11,240 nucleotides of DNA from Bacteroides sp. CAG:709 (lineage in GTDB: Bacteria; Bacteroidota; Bacteroidia; Bacteroidales; UBA932): NCBI GenBank assembly GCA_000434935.1, contig FR882164.1, positions 1 through 11,240 on the forward strand, in the 5' to 3' direction. This document shows, in pieces, positions 1 to 6,210 of the stretch. The notes under the pieces were generated by a model. It was not told the DNA's origin. It saw only the letters and a program-made list of their open reading frames with translations, and ran no database searches. Both the position numbers and the translations under genes were made by a program. Numbering within the stretch: the stretch's first letter is position 1; each line of letters opens with the position of its first letter.

Positions 1-44
1 AAAACCCATTTGGTGTAACTTAAAACGTTTATTCGGAACAAAAT
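1..44 (+). repeat. 44-bp direct repeat, copy 1 (left of the fic segment)
   Basis: This matches 1640-1683 at 41 of 44 positions (differences at 16, 34 and 40). It has a core AAAACGTTT, four variable bases, then GGAACAAAA. The copy starts at the window edge, so the full repeat may be longer. It abuts the remnant coding sequence that follows. Its function is unknown: it could be a recombination site, the end of a mobile cassette, or a dispersed intergenic repeat. Confidence 0.8.
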
Positions 45-46
45 CG

Positions 47-235
47 TGTCAGGCCGGAGGGCGAGGTTACGACTATCAGCCTTTCGGCCCGGAACCTGGC
101 TGATGCTACACCATCGAACACGGCGGATACAAGATTGTTGCTGCTCCCCGCGCCGTTTACATCGACGGTATCTGGAATCAAGAGGATGCCGACAAGTGGC
201 TCACCATCATCCAGGCGCCTGTAGAAAAGGCATAA
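47..235 (+). pseudogene. Remnant of an unidentified gene (C-terminal part)
   Basis: One frame reads as good protein sequence from about base 104 to the TAA at 233-235. It includes the stretch GGYKIVAAPRAVYIDG followed by IWNQEDADKWLTII and a short tail ending PVEKA. Codon use resembles the surrounding genes. In the same frame an in-frame TGA at 101-103 interrupts a preceding stretch containing GYDYQPFGPEPG, and no plausible start codon is visible before the window edge. The remnant begins directly after repeat copy 1, so an event at that repeat may have truncated the parent gene. I do not recognise the family. An intact gene with a start inside 104-235 would be only about 40 codons and has no obvious start. 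The reading as coding is fairly secure; the identity is unknown. Confidence 0.5.
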
Positions 236-271
236 TGAAAAGACACGTCCTTGTGAACGGTTTCGATCACA

Positions 272-316
272 TTTGCGGCAAATAATCCGCAAAATCTGCG
301 GGTTATTTGCCGCAAA
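272..316. promoter_or_regulatory. 19-bp inverted repeat in front of fic, candidate operator
   Basis: TTTGCGGCAAATAATCCGC (272-290) is mirrored at 298-316 with a single mismatch and a 7-base spacer. Each outer arm end is itself an 11-bp palindrome (TTTGCSGCAAA at 272-282 and 306-316). The right arm ends 30 bases before the chosen fic start, and a promoter-like TATATTCG (321-328; consensus TAnnTTTG with one mismatch) follows directly. There is no T-tract after the stem, which argues against a simple terminator. The nested palindromes fit a dimeric DNA-binding protein, plausibly Fic itself through its C-terminal winged helix. The inverted repeat is seen; the regulatory role is inferred. Confidence 0.55.
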
Positions 317-345
317 GTGTTATATTCGCAGAAAAATTAAGCACG

Positions 346-1476
346 ATGTATATTCATCAGACAGACACTTGGCCGCATTTCAATTGGGACCGGAGCCGTA
401 TAGATCCCAAACTTGCTGCCGTAAATAAAGCCACCGGTTATCTGGAGGGGATACTGTCCTCCATTGGTTTCTACGTAAAGGAGCGTGCAGCAGTGGAAGC
501 TTACACGCATGATATCGTCGCGTCCTCAGAGATTGAAGGCCTGTTGCTGAATCCAGACCAGGTACGTTCTTCCATAGCCAGGAGGATGGGTGTCCAAATT
601 ACAGGTGAGGTCCCTTACGGCCATTACGTAGAGGGAATCGTGCAAATGATGATGGATGCTGTCCAAGGTTACGACAAGCCTCTCACCGATGACCGGCTAT
701 TCGGATGGCATTGCGCTCTTTTCCCGAATGGCAGGAACGGTTACGAGGAAATCAACGTGGGGAAATACCGCGGAGATGAAATGAACGTCATTTCTGGTGC
801 TCTGGGAAGGGAAAAGGTCCATTACCACGCTCCCGCACCGGAGAGAGTTCCGGAAGAAATGAACATATTTCTAAAATGGTTCAATGACCCTTCTACCCCC
901 AGAGATTACGTCAAATCAGCCATTGCTCACTTCTGGTTCGTCTGTATCCACCCCTTTGACGATGGCAACGGTCGTATCGGCAGGGCCATTGCAGACATGG
1001 CGCTGAGCCAGGCTGACAACTCGACGCTGCGATACTTCAGTATGTCCCGCCAGATAGGACAGGAGAAGAACAAGTATTACGACATGCTAGAGCGTTGCCA
1101 GAAAGGCACAACTGACATCAGTGCCTGGATTGAGTGGTACCTGGATTGTATGCTGCGGGCAATCAAGGGGGCGGAAGAGATGCTGTCTTCCATTCTGGAC
1201 AAGGCCGTCTTTTGGCAGAACCACTCCCAAGCTGATATCAACGAGCGTCAACGCACTGTTCTCAACATCTTCCTGGACGGTAACAAGGGTAAACTTACTG
1301 CCAAGCGCTGGGCAAAACTCGCCAAGGTTTCTCCAGATACCGCAGTTCGTGATATACAGCACCTAGCAGAGATAGGCATCCTGATTCCTGAGGAGGGTAA
1401 AGTTCGCAATATTGCTTACGGAATAAAGATTTCCGACAAGAAAACTTTGATTCCCGGACCGATAGAGGAGGAGTAA
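346..1476 (+). CDS. Fic family protein (AMP-transferase) with DUF4172-type N-terminus and C-terminal winged helix
   Basis: Fic proteins move a nucleotide monophosphate, usually AMP from ATP, onto a hydroxyl of a target protein and act in the cytosol. The full motif HPFDDGNGRIGR is at residues 202-213, with the catalytic His and the phosphate-binding GNGR intact. An inhibitory-helix motif SSEIEG (residues 60-65; consensus S/TxxxEG/N) lies N-terminal, which marks a class II, self-inhibited Fic. The N-terminus (MYIHQTDTWPHFNWD) resembles the DUF4172 domain common in Bacteroidetes Fic proteins. The last 80 residues (about 298-357) look like a winged helix, with AKLAKVSPDTAVRDIQHLAE as the HTH. 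I chose ATG 346 because family members start there; a TTG at 307 would lie inside the inverted repeat. No separate antitoxin gene adjoins. The target is unknown. 376 residues is a normal length. Confidence 0.9.
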   Translation: MYIHQTDTWPHFNWDRSRIDPKLAAVNKATGYLEGILSSIGFYVKERAAVEAYTHDIVASSEIEGLLLNPDQVRSSIARRMGVQITGEVPYGHYVEGIVQMMMDAVQGYDKPLTDDRLFGWHCALFPNGRNGYEEINVGKYRGDEMNVISGALGREKVHYHAPAPERVPEEMNIFLKWFNDPSTPRDYVKSAIAHFWFVCIHPFDDGNGRIGRAIADMALSQADNSTLRYFSMSRQIGQEKNKYYDMLERCQKGTTDISAWIEWYLDCMLRAIKGAEEMLSSILDKAVFWQNHSQADINERQRTVLNIFLDGNKGKLTAKRWAKLAKVSPDTAVRDIQHLAEIGILIPEEGKVRNIAYGIKISDKKTLIPGPIEEE

Positions 1477-1594
1477 TTAGAAAGCTAGACAGACTATTAT
1501 CCTATTTACTGTTTCCTTAATTGGAGGCAGATCATTCTCACCCGCCATGTGGTTGGTTTCTATTATACACCCGCCTATTTTCTCACACAGTGCA

Positions 1595-1631
1595 CACTTT
1601 GTACCACCTAAAACGTTTTCGCGGAACAAAA
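1595..1631 (+). repeat. Diverged third copy of the repeat
   Basis: This aligns without gaps to bases 7-43 with 28 of 37 positions equal. Both core blocks, AAAACGTTT and GGAACAAAA, are perfectly kept with the same 4-base spacing, while flanking positions differ. It lies 51 bp before copy 2. Conservation of the blocks but not the spacer suggests a site with functional constraint. Confidence 0.65.
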
Positions 1632-1639
1632 CGCCTCTA

Positions 1640-1683
1640 AAAACCCATTTGGTGCAACTTAAAACGTTTATTTGGAACCAAAT
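1640..1683 (+). repeat. 44-bp direct repeat, copy 2 (right of the fic segment)
   Basis: This is the near-identical partner of bases 1-44, with three differences. Together they bracket a 1.6-kb segment carrying the gene remnant and fic. No transposase or integrase lies between them. Confidence 0.8.
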
Positions 1684-1701
1684 GGTAAGAATACTTGTGG
1701 G

Positions 1702-1770
1702 ACAGGTGTAAAAACTGACCGCCGGATGGGGAATCGCTCCTGATCCGGCGGCCATGATTTTCCCACCTGT
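1702..1770 (-). terminator. Terminator-like hairpin after the GIN-protein gene
   Basis: On the minus strand CCGCCGGAT (complement of 1743-1751) pairs perfectly with ATCCGGCGG (complement of 1719-1727) around a 15-base loop and is followed by a T5 run (complement of 1710-1714). An outer arm pair, ACAGGTG (1702-1708) with CACCTGT (1764-1770), can extend the structure. It begins about 20 bases after the stop of the minus-strand operon, so it probably ends that transcript. Confidence 0.6.
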
Positions 1771-1788
1771 GGGAATCAATATGTAAAC

Positions 1789-2847
1789 CTAATGCTTTAC
1801 CACATTTTTAGACTTGCTGTTTACTGATTTGGGATTGCCGTAGTAATCTATGTGGGAATTCCCGGACGTCTCGGTCTCGAGCTTTTGGGTGACTGTGACT
1901 GTGGCACCGGACACGCCGGACAGATTGACGGAAGCATCCTTCACGGTAAAACTCTTGCCGTTGAAAGTCGCAGTTCCGGAGGCGGTGACACTCATTTTAT
2001 CTCCGTCTCCCTGGAGAGACAGCGACGACGCTCCGTCCAATTCCACAGAAACAATTCCGATTTTTCCGGAAAAATTCACAGATGAAGCACCGGAAAGATT
2101 TGCCAGCAATTCATTGGCATTGACCTCCAGAGTCTTGATCTTGCCGACGCCGCTTGCGGTGGCATTGATGATTCCGGAACGGATATTCTCGAACTTGATC
2201 GCGGTCGCGCCTGACATTGACAGCTGGACCTTGTCGGAATTTATGGAAGAAATGCCGGCTATCTCGGAAGCACCGCTGCATGTGATGAAACATGACCCGG
2301 ACTTCAGCGTCAGGTTGTCAATGCGTGAGGAGCCGCTCAGTGTGATATTGGTCTTGTTCCACGTCCCGGAAAGCCCGTCGAGTTTCGCCGTTCCGGACAA
2401 TGTTACCGCCAGATTATCCCCCGAGAAAGTTCCGCCTGACACGCTCATGCGGCTGGCTCCGTTTAATGTAACGCTCGGAAAATCAGGCGTATAAATTGTC
2501 ACGGTCGCACATGGGGTGCTGATATTCGAACTGCGGTACGGATATTTTTTCACATCCGTCACCAGCTCCAGGACGCCACCCGACTTTCTGATTTCGAACA
2601 AGTCGATATCTTCCTTGTCCCACACCTCCATGACGACTTTATAATGATCCGACTTGACCAATGAAATCTTATAGGAAGTGAAAACGAATTTGCCACGTCC
2701 GGAAACTGACTGGGTTCTGGACACGGTGCGTATCGCGTTGAAAGACTTGAAATCATATTCCCGTCTCATGGCAGGATTCACACCTGCATTGACCTGAATC
2801 ACGGACATCGCGCAAAGCAAGATCAACAAAAAAAGATTCTTTTTCAT
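1789..2847 (-). CDS. Exported GIN-domain (DUF2807) beta-helix protein
   Basis: The 352-residue product starts with a signal peptide (basic MKKN, hydrophobic LFLLILLCAM, likely cut after VNA at residue 21). The rest has the features of the 'head GIN domain' family (DUF2807): an opening stretch with YDFKSFNAIRT, and then about nine rungs spaced roughly 20 residues apart with motifs such as LSGTAKLDGL, LSGSSRIDNL, CSGASEIAGI, MSGATAIKF and LSGASSVNF. These are typical of a right-handed parallel beta-helix. It ends DYYGNPKSVNSKSKNVVKH, the usual close of such domains. Family members are envelope or surface proteins of Bacteroidetes, often called putative autotransporter adhesins, with no established biochemical role. 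It is the last gene of the sigma factor operon, 12 bp after its neighbour and without a clear Shine-Dalgarno, so its amount is probably set by that sigma factor. Confidence 0.88.
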   Translation of the reverse strand: MKKNLFLLILLCAMSVIQVNAGVNPAMRREYDFKSFNAIRTVSRTQSVSGRGKFVFTSYKISLVKSDHYKVVMEVWDKEDIDLFEIRKSGGVLELVTDVKKYPYRSSNISTPCATVTIYTPDFPSVTLNGASRMSVSGGTFSGDNLAVTLSGTAKLDGLSGTWNKTNITLSGSSRIDNLTLKSGSCFITCSGASEIAGISSINSDKVQLSMSGATAIKFENIRSGIINATASGVGKIKTLEVNANELLANLSGASSVNFSGKIGIVSVELDGASSLSLQGDGDKMSVTASGTATFNGKSFTVKDASVNLSGVSGATVTVTQKLETETSGNSHIDYYGNPKSVNSKSKNVVKH

Positions 2848-2859
2848 AACATTGAAAAT

Positions 2860-3366
2860 TTAATTATCATGCACGGCCGCCGTCCCGATGAAATAAGCCC
2901 GGCAACATTCGCCGTATAATATTCTGATTTCGTCAAGGCTGCGGCTGCAATATTTTTTCGTAACTTCCAGTTTTTCAGTATCTTCCAGCCCTTCGGCAAG
3001 ATCCTCCGGGCAATACAGCAGGCTCTCGATGACTGACGACAGGCCCATCTCGCGGCACAGCTCCGACGCCGTTTCCATCTCCCGCACCTCCGAAAGCAGC
3101 GGAGCCACGCCCTCCCGATAATTCGCCACATACACATCCGCCGGATCAATCCGTGCTTCGCGCCCCGGCAAAATGATGAAGACCATCAATGCTGCCGCCA
3201 TCCCTATTAAGGTCAATGCGAGTGTACGTCTGCGGAAGCGCTTTCTTGCACGCTCCTCATGAAGCCTCCCGAGAAACGCCTGCTCCGTCACCGACGGACA
3301 GCTTTCCAGCCCTTCGGCCAGACCCCTATACTTCTCGAAATATTTCTCCATATCATTCATAATCAT
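2860..3366 (-). CDS. Single-pass membrane protein, putative anti-sigma factor
   Basis: The 168-residue product has a cytosolic N-terminus of about 47 residues ending in a strongly basic stretch (RKRFRRR), one membrane segment at about 49-67 (LALTLIGMAAALMVFIILPG) and a C-terminal part of about 100 residues that would face the periplasm and holds five Cys. The gene overlaps the end of the upstream sigma factor gene. Starts are possible at 3366, 3360 (MNDMEKYF) and 3351 (MEKYF); the last is one base after the sigma stop. Overlap with an ECF sigma gene plus this topology is the classic arrangement of a membrane anti-sigma factor, but I see no RskA or FecR domain signature. The role is therefore inferred from position and topology only. 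The downstream GIN protein may be what it senses or controls. Confidence 0.7.
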   Translation of the reverse strand: MIMNDMEKYFEKYRGLAEGLESCPSVTEQAFLGRLHEERARKRFRRRTLALTLIGMAAALMVFIILPGREARIDPADVYVANYREGVAPLLSEVREMETASELCREMGLSSVIESLLYCPEDLAEGLEDTEKLEVTKKYCSRSLDEIRILYGECCRAYFIGTAAVHDN

Positions 3367-3874
3367 TGAATTTCAGCTTTTCTTTCAATTTTTCCGCAAG
3401 TTTTTTGCGTCCTCTCATGTATTGGCTGCGGACGCTGGATTCGCTGATTCCCAACATTGATGCAATCTCTTTATAATCAATGTCTTCTATAAGTTTCAAT
3501 GTCAATATCGTCCGGTAGCCGTCGGGCATTGCCTTCAGCGCTTCCATCACCATGGGGAACACTTTTCCGTCCAATCCGGACCAAACATCTTCGTTGCCGT
3601 CGGCAAGAACGGGGTCCGCAGAAGTGAAGGCATCGTCAATGTTCACGAACCGCTTTTCGCGGCGCAGAAAGTCAATCGACTTGTTTATGCAGATCCGCTT
3701 CAGCCACGCCCATTCGTCGTCAGGCCTCCTGCTGCCCGTAATGAACCGGATCAATGTCTCCTGCATAATTTCTTCCGCTTCGACTGATGACAAAGTGATG
3801 CGCAAGGCCGTGTTGTACAGTCTCTTGCCGTATTGCCGGAAAAGTTCCGCCGCTTTTTTGTCATCAATGTCCAT
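3353..3874 (-). CDS. ECF-type RNA polymerase sigma factor (sigma-70 family)
   Basis: The 173-residue protein has the two ECF regions. Sigma-2 (about residues 8-75) contains AEEIMQETLIRF and the WAWLKRICINKSIDFLRR segment that binds core enzyme and the -10 element. Sigma-4 (about 108-160) contains the helix-turn-helix DYKEIASMLGISESSVRSQ, which contacts the -35 element. It is the first gene of a three-gene minus-strand operon with the overlapping membrane protein and the GIN protein, and it is transcribed away from the EEP gene. A possible promoter box, TATCATTG (complement of 3907-3914; one mismatch to TAnnTTTG), lies about 33 bases before the start. By analogy it probably drives its own operon when the anti-sigma releases it. 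The stimulus is unknown. Confidence 0.92.
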   Translation of the reverse strand: MDIDDKKAAELFRQYGKRLYNTALRITLSSVEAEEIMQETLIRFITGSRRPDDEWAWLKRICINKSIDFLRREKRFVNIDDAFTSADPVLADGNEDVWSGLDGKVFPMVMEALKAMPDGYRTILTLKLIEDIDYKEIASMLGISESSVRSQYMRGRKKLAEKLKEKLKFNDYE

Positions 3875-3985
3875 TTCTTCGTCCGATGTTCTATACCCTA
3901 GACGGGCAATGATAGATTTTGTTGCATGAATTCTTTAAAAATAGTAATTTTCGGAATCATTGATAATAAAACATTGACCTGAATT
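3875..3985. promoter_or_regulatory. Divergent intergenic region between the sigma operon and the EEP gene
   Basis: These 111 bases are AT-rich and must hold the promoters of both divergent units. On the minus strand TATCATTG (complement of 3907-3914) approximates the Bacteroidetes -7 box. No clear box was seen for the plus-strand EEP gene, and no Shine-Dalgarno precedes its ATG. Assignment is tentative. Confidence 0.35.
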
Positions 3986-4954
3986 ATGAGAAATTTCTTG
4001 AAAACACTGGTGACGATGGCATTGTCACTTGGATGCATTGCGGTAGCGAATGCGGAGCCTGGATTGAGGGCGGAGGGCCCTCGGGGGAAGTATAAGGTGG
4101 CGAAGGGTGCGGACCTGCGCATCTTGGACGACAATATCTGGGATTACAGCAAGGACACGATTCCGCCGGCTTGGCGGAAACTTGGGGAGGACCCTCGCGA
4201 CAGTGTCAGGGGGCCGCAGTTCGCGCGGTTGATATCGGATTACGCACCGGACGTGTTCGCATTGCAGGAATATTCGAAACACATGCACGACGTGTTCTAT
4301 CCGTTGGTGCAGAAAAAGGGATATCAGATCGCTTATGAGTCCGGGAAGAACTGGAACAATACACCTATATTCTATAAGCCGGATGAATTGGAGCTCCTTT
4401 ATGTGAAGTTCAATCTTTATACGCCGTCGGAGTGGTGCAACCATGGCTCCAAGTCTTATACGTCAGCTGTGTTCAAGCGCAAGAAGGACGGAAAGATTTT
4501 CGCATTGGTCGGAACGCATCTGTGGTGGAAGAGCGACAAGGCAAAGGCTGGAAGCACGCAGGCGAGGGCTTCGCAGGTAAGGCTGATCATGGCTGAGGTG
4601 GAGGGTATTCTTGCCAAGTACAAGGATATTCCGGTGTTTGTCGTGGGGGATATGAATTGCGAGGAGAATACTGTTCCGATGCAGCAGTTTATCCAGGCGG
4701 GTTATGTTCCTTGCTATAAAGCTGCTACTGTTTACGGGGATAACCATAACGGTCATCATATATGCAGTCCGGCCGACGGATATTCTACGGCGAGCAGAAG
4801 GAAGGCGGATACCAGGGAAGGTGGCGCCATCGACCATCTGTTCATTTATGATCCTGCCGGAACTGCCGAGGTGAAGGTGTTCGACTGCATCATGGAAGAG
4901 TACACCGTAAAGCTTACCGACCACTATCCGAATATCATTGACGTGAGACTGTAG
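3986..4954 (+). CDS. Exported endonuclease/exonuclease/phosphatase (EEP) family protein
   Basis: The 322-residue product has a signal peptide (residues 1-23, ending ANA before EPG), so it acts in the periplasm or outside. The fold's catalytic series is complete: Asn50 in LDDNIWDY, Glu95 in FALQEY (metal ligand), His178 in GTHLWW, Asp222 and Asn224 in GDMN, Asp283-His284 in GGAIDHLF, and Asp311-His312 in TDHYP. The family includes metal-dependent nucleases, sphingomyelinases and inositol-polyphosphate phosphatases. The sequence does not tell which substrate is used, although the signal peptide disfavours a DNA-repair role. The last 94 bp (4867-4960, running 6 bp past the stop) recur almost unchanged at the end of the decayed gene at 6211-6852. 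A FecI-like sigma gene follows after 32 bp. Confidence 0.9.
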   Translation: MRNFLKTLVTMALSLGCIAVANAEPGLRAEGPRGKYKVAKGADLRILDDNIWDYSKDTIPPAWRKLGEDPRDSVRGPQFARLISDYAPDVFALQEYSKHMHDVFYPLVQKKGYQIAYESGKNWNNTPIFYKPDELELLYVKFNLYTPSEWCNHGSKSYTSAVFKRKKDGKIFALVGTHLWWKSDKAKAGSTQARASQVRLIMAEVEGILAKYKDIPVFVVGDMNCEENTVPMQQFIQAGYVPCYKAATVYGDNHNGHHICSPADGYSTASRRKADTREGGAIDHLFIYDPAGTAEVKVFDCIMEEYTVKLTDHYPNIIDVRL

Positions 4955-4960
4955 TCCGCG
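4867..4960 (+). repeat. 94-bp duplicated 3' end of the EEP gene, copy A
   Basis: This is identical to 6765-6858 at 93 of 94 positions; the single difference is ATC versus GTC in FDCIMEE/FDCVMEE. It covers the last 28 codons, the stop and six further bases. Upstream of the block the two genes fall to clearly lower similarity. Confidence 0.9.
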
Positions 4961-4986
4961 AGCATCCTCTTATTGAATAATTACTT

Positions 4987-5538
4987 ATGCAAATGTTCAA
5001 ATCCATCAAAGACCAGACGGACGAAGTCCTTCTCGTGAAATTGAAGCGTGGCAATATCCGCAGTTTCGAGGCGATATATGACCTCTACGCTCCGATGGTA
5101 TTGAATTTTGTCCGCAAGATGATCAAGGATCAGATGCGTGCGGAAGATATTACCCAGAACATATTCATGCGGCTTTATGTCTCACGGAACAACCTGGAGC
5201 CGGGGCTCTCGCTAAAGAACTGGCTGTTCGTGTGCGCCAGGAACGAGGCGTTGGATGTTCTCAGGTCCAAATGGGCGAAGGATGTGGCGAAGGTTCAGGA
5301 GATAATGGAAGATGCCCAGGTTTCTGTTCCGGAAGACGAGATGATACGGAGAGAATCCGCCGCGCAACTGCGTACTATGGTGGACGACCTTCCGGACCAG
5401 CGCGCCAAGATATTGAAGATGAGTAATCTGGATGAGCTTTCAAATAGAGAGATAGCCGAGAGGCTGGGGCTCTCCGTACGCACAGTGGAGAAGCATCTGG
5501 AACTCGCCCTGAAAGATCTTCGTGGAAAGTTGAATTGA
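4987..5538 (+). CDS. FecI-like RNA polymerase ECF sigma factor (Bacteroides expansion type)
   Basis: The 183-residue protein has sigma-2 at about 27-95 (FEAIYDLYAPMVLNF, AEDITQNIFMRLY, LKNWLFVCARNEALDVLR) and sigma-4 at about 123-178 (LPDQRAKILKM, then LSNREIAERLGLSVRTVEKH as the helix-turn-helix). The wording of these motifs matches the expanded Bacteroidetes FecI-like family, which usually works with a FecR anti-sigma factor and a SusC/SusD-type outer-membrane pair. None of these follow here: a 226-bp gap and an AT-rich lipoprotein gene come next. An internal ATG at 4993 is an alternative start. It is co-directional with the EEP gene 32 bp upstream and may be co-transcribed with it. Its regulon is unknown. 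Confidence 0.92.
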   Translation: MQMFKSIKDQTDEVLLVKLKRGNIRSFEAIYDLYAPMVLNFVRKMIKDQMRAEDITQNIFMRLYVSRNNLEPGLSLKNWLFVCARNEALDVLRSKWAKDVAKVQEIMEDAQVSVPEDEMIRRESAAQLRTMVDDLPDQRAKILKMSNLDELSNREIAERLGLSVRTVEKHLELALKDLRGKLN

Positions 5539-5764
5539 CATTTTATGGCATTGACATAAAAAATCAAAAATTTTTCCTAAGCCGTTACGTAAATTTTCCG
5601 AGTCGTACGTTCTTATGGTGAAAGGCAGTGAAAGATTGCCACAGAAATACGTTTGGAGGGACGTTGGAGAGGGATTGACTGTGCGGAAATTAAAGCAAAA
5701 TGTACAGAATATGAACTGGATTCAAATAATATCACTAAAATAAAGACATTTAACGGAGTGCCAC
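5539..5764. other. Intergenic region where a fecR gene would be expected
   Basis: No confident gene is present. A 42-codon frame (5615-5743) starts with ATG but resembles no FecR N-terminus that I know. A weak AT hairpin (TTTTATG 5541-5547 with CATAAAA 5555-5561) follows the sigma gene stop. TACGTTTG at 5648-5655 matches the Bacteroidetes -7 consensus exactly, but no -33 box was found at the normal distance. Confidence 0.5.
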
Positions 5765-6205
5765 ATGAAGCAGTTGTCTTATAATAAGAATCTAAAGAGA
5801 TTGCTTGTATGCCTATTTGTTATGCTTGTATCTTGTTCCGCATTGTTTGGACGCAACCCTATAAAGAATAGTAGATGCGATACTGAGTTTTTGCGGATTG
5901 TAGAAAGTATAAAACCGGGAGCAAGCAGAGATTTCGTGAAAAAACGTTTAGGAGAACCGTATAAAGTTGCATTTGTTCAGATTGCAGATAGTTGTTTATA
6001 TGAACAGATGTCTTATCTCATCAATGTGAGAGCACGTGATTGCTCTGGTGGGATATCAATTCCGATGACAATTGAATATCACTTTATATTTAAAGAAGGG
6101 GCTCTTATAGGTGTCTTTGAAAATGAGCTGGTCTCAAATAGTGCTAGAAAACAGAAAGAAAACCATTTGACGATAGATATGTTTGGTAAATTAAAGAAAC
6201 AATAA
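5765..6205 (+). CDS. Small lipoprotein with BamE/SmpA-like fold
   Basis: The 146-residue product has a lipoprotein signal peptide: basic N-terminus, hydrophobic LLVCLFVMLV, and lipobox LVSC with the lipidated Cys at residue 24. The mature part contains IKPGASRDFVKKRLGEPYKV (about 49-68), the pattern seen at the start of BamE/SmpA/OmlA-like domains ('I..G.s...V...lG.P'), followed by strands such as TIEYHFIFKEGALIGVFEN (about 102-120). Such domains occur in BamE and in many unrelated small lipoproteins, so a role in outer-membrane protein assembly is not shown. A good Shine-Dalgarno, GGAG, sits 7 bases before the ATG. The gene is visibly AT-richer than its neighbours and lacks their GC-ending codon preference, which suggests separate acquisition. 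It lies 5 bp before the decayed BACON-EEP gene. Confidence 0.72.
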   Translation: MKQLSYNKNLKRLLVCLFVMLVSCSALFGRNPIKNSRCDTEFLRIVESIKPGASRDFVKKRLGEPYKVAFVQIADSCLYEQMSYLINVRARDCSGGISIPMTIEYHFIFKEGALIGVFENELVSNSARKQKENHLTIDMFGKLKKQ

Positions 6206-6210
6206 GAATC

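Larger units (their letters stand above)
1477..1788. other. Intergenic region between fic and the GIN-protein gene
   Basis: There is no credible gene here. The 1477-1594 part shows nothing I can name. The 1595-1683 part holds two tandem copies of the repeat family, 51 bp apart, and 1702-1770 holds the terminator-like structure of the minus-strand operon. A 100-codon minus-strand open frame spans the region but is built from the repeats. Confidence 0.6.

Noticed and set aside
29..292. 87-codon minus-strand frame over the gene remnant
   Set aside because: It is antisense to a better plus-strand protein-like frame and runs through the direct repeat and the palindrome.
307..345. Upstream TTG start for fic adding 13 residues
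   Set aside because: The TTG lies inside the inverted repeat, and family members begin at the MYIH-type sequence encoded from 346.
1595..1683. CRISPR-like repeat pair
   Set aside because: There are only two adjacent diverged copies, no regular spacer series and no cas genes.
1477..1779. 100-codon open frame on the minus strand
   Set aside because: It is built largely of the two tandem repeat copies (period 51 bp keeps the frame) and the terminator hairpin, and it has no recognisable protein features.
1850..2494. 214-codon plus-strand frame
   Set aside because: It is a shadow of the GIN-domain gene, caused by its repetitive sequence.
5615..5743. 42-codon frame in the place of fecR
   Set aside because: No Shine-Dalgarno, no FecR-like sequence and no membrane segment; probably chance, though a degraded fecR start cannot be excluded.
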